From contig CALVGZ010000004.1 of NCBI GenBank assembly GCA_944327225.1, forward strand, positions 1 through 64,000: a stretch of 64,000 nt of DNA. Reading direction: 5' to 3'. This document shows positions 63,999 to 64,000 of this stretch, in pieces; positions within the stretch are counted from its first letter, which is position 1; each line of letters starts with the position of its first letter. Origin of the DNA: Candidatus Gastranaerophilales bacterium. GTDB lineage: Bacteria > Cyanobacteriota > Vampirovibrionia > Gastranaerophilales > Gastranaerophilaceae. A program made the position numbers and the translations under genes. A model generated the notes under the pieces. The model was not told the DNA's origin and did no database searches. It was given only the letters and a program-made list of their open reading frames with translations.

Positions 63999-64000
63999 GT

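Noticed and set aside
1..64000. Prophage, insertion sequence or defence island
   Set aside because: No transposase, integrase, phage structural or nuclease-helicase defence genes were recognised, and composition is even apart from the edge repeats.

Overview
The window is an AT-rich bacterial chromosome segment with dense, mostly intact genes, short spacers and no recognisable phage, insertion sequence or CRISPR array. The cell was probably Gram-negative (diderm) and flagellated. It has P-ring and L-ring flagellar genes (flgI, flgH), a Kdo transferase (waaA) for lipopolysaccharide, and a PilT retraction ATPase. Several traits fit a non-photosynthetic relative of Cyanobacteria (Melainabacteria/Vampirovibrionia, perhaps Gastranaerophilales): low G+C, a GyrA carrying the TRGK sequence where most gyrases have a GyrA box, and a small protein opening with an ISFKG-type N-terminus. 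This placement is an inference, at roughly 60% confidence.

Layout. 1-2.1 kb: the 5' part of a large acidic protein on the minus strand whose visible end is a run of 24-bp repeats (PSPTPSAT), then a small membrane protein. 2.1-7.8 kb: a MurT-like Mur ligase, a zinc-ribbon protein, a fusion of a cation diffusion facilitator with a CorC/HlyC regulatory tail, gpsA and small proteins. 7.8-10.8 kb: hisS, prfB with its programmed frameshift, and apt. 10.9-19.4 kb: one flagellar operon in the order transglycosylase-flgF-flgG-flgA-flgH-flgI-flgJ-flgM?-flgN-flgK-flgL, making rod, rings, hook-filament junction and their chaperones. 19.4-22.6 kb: a GAF-GGDEF-HD-GYP protein with a degenerate HD motif, and pilT. 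22.7-25.8 kb: rpmG, tRNA-Trp, secE, nusG, rplK, rplA, then a GtrA-family gene where rplJ-rplL-rpoB would usually follow.

26.3-37.8 kb: a minus-strand operon with every enzyme of de novo UMP synthesis (pyrK-pyrD-pyrE-pyrB-pyrC-pyrF-carA-carB), then a protein built only of Clp N-terminal repeats and tcdA. Immediately before pyrK lies an intrinsic terminator preceded by two short reading frames, which looks like a transcription attenuator. 38-50.4 kb: mixed housekeeping genes (octanoyltransferase, an orphan small histidine kinase, pgi, speB, coaE, a Bax-inhibitor-1 protein, recJ, an isolated FliN-like gene, a ThiF-family enzyme, a TPR protein, wecB, a glycosyltransferase). 50.5-57.2 kb: gyrA, two tandem thymidylate-kinase-like genes, a membrane protein overlapping miaA, and rpsT. 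57.2-64 kb: an amino-acid:sodium symporter, a degenerate metallophosphoesterase, glnA, an alpha-oxoamine synthase and waaA.

The most interesting items are the pyr leader attenuator, the CDF-CorC fusion, the stand-alone Clp_N-repeat protein, the degenerate second-messenger and phosphoesterase enzymes, the tandem kinases, and the repeat protein cut by the left edge. No clearly new defence or mobile system was found.
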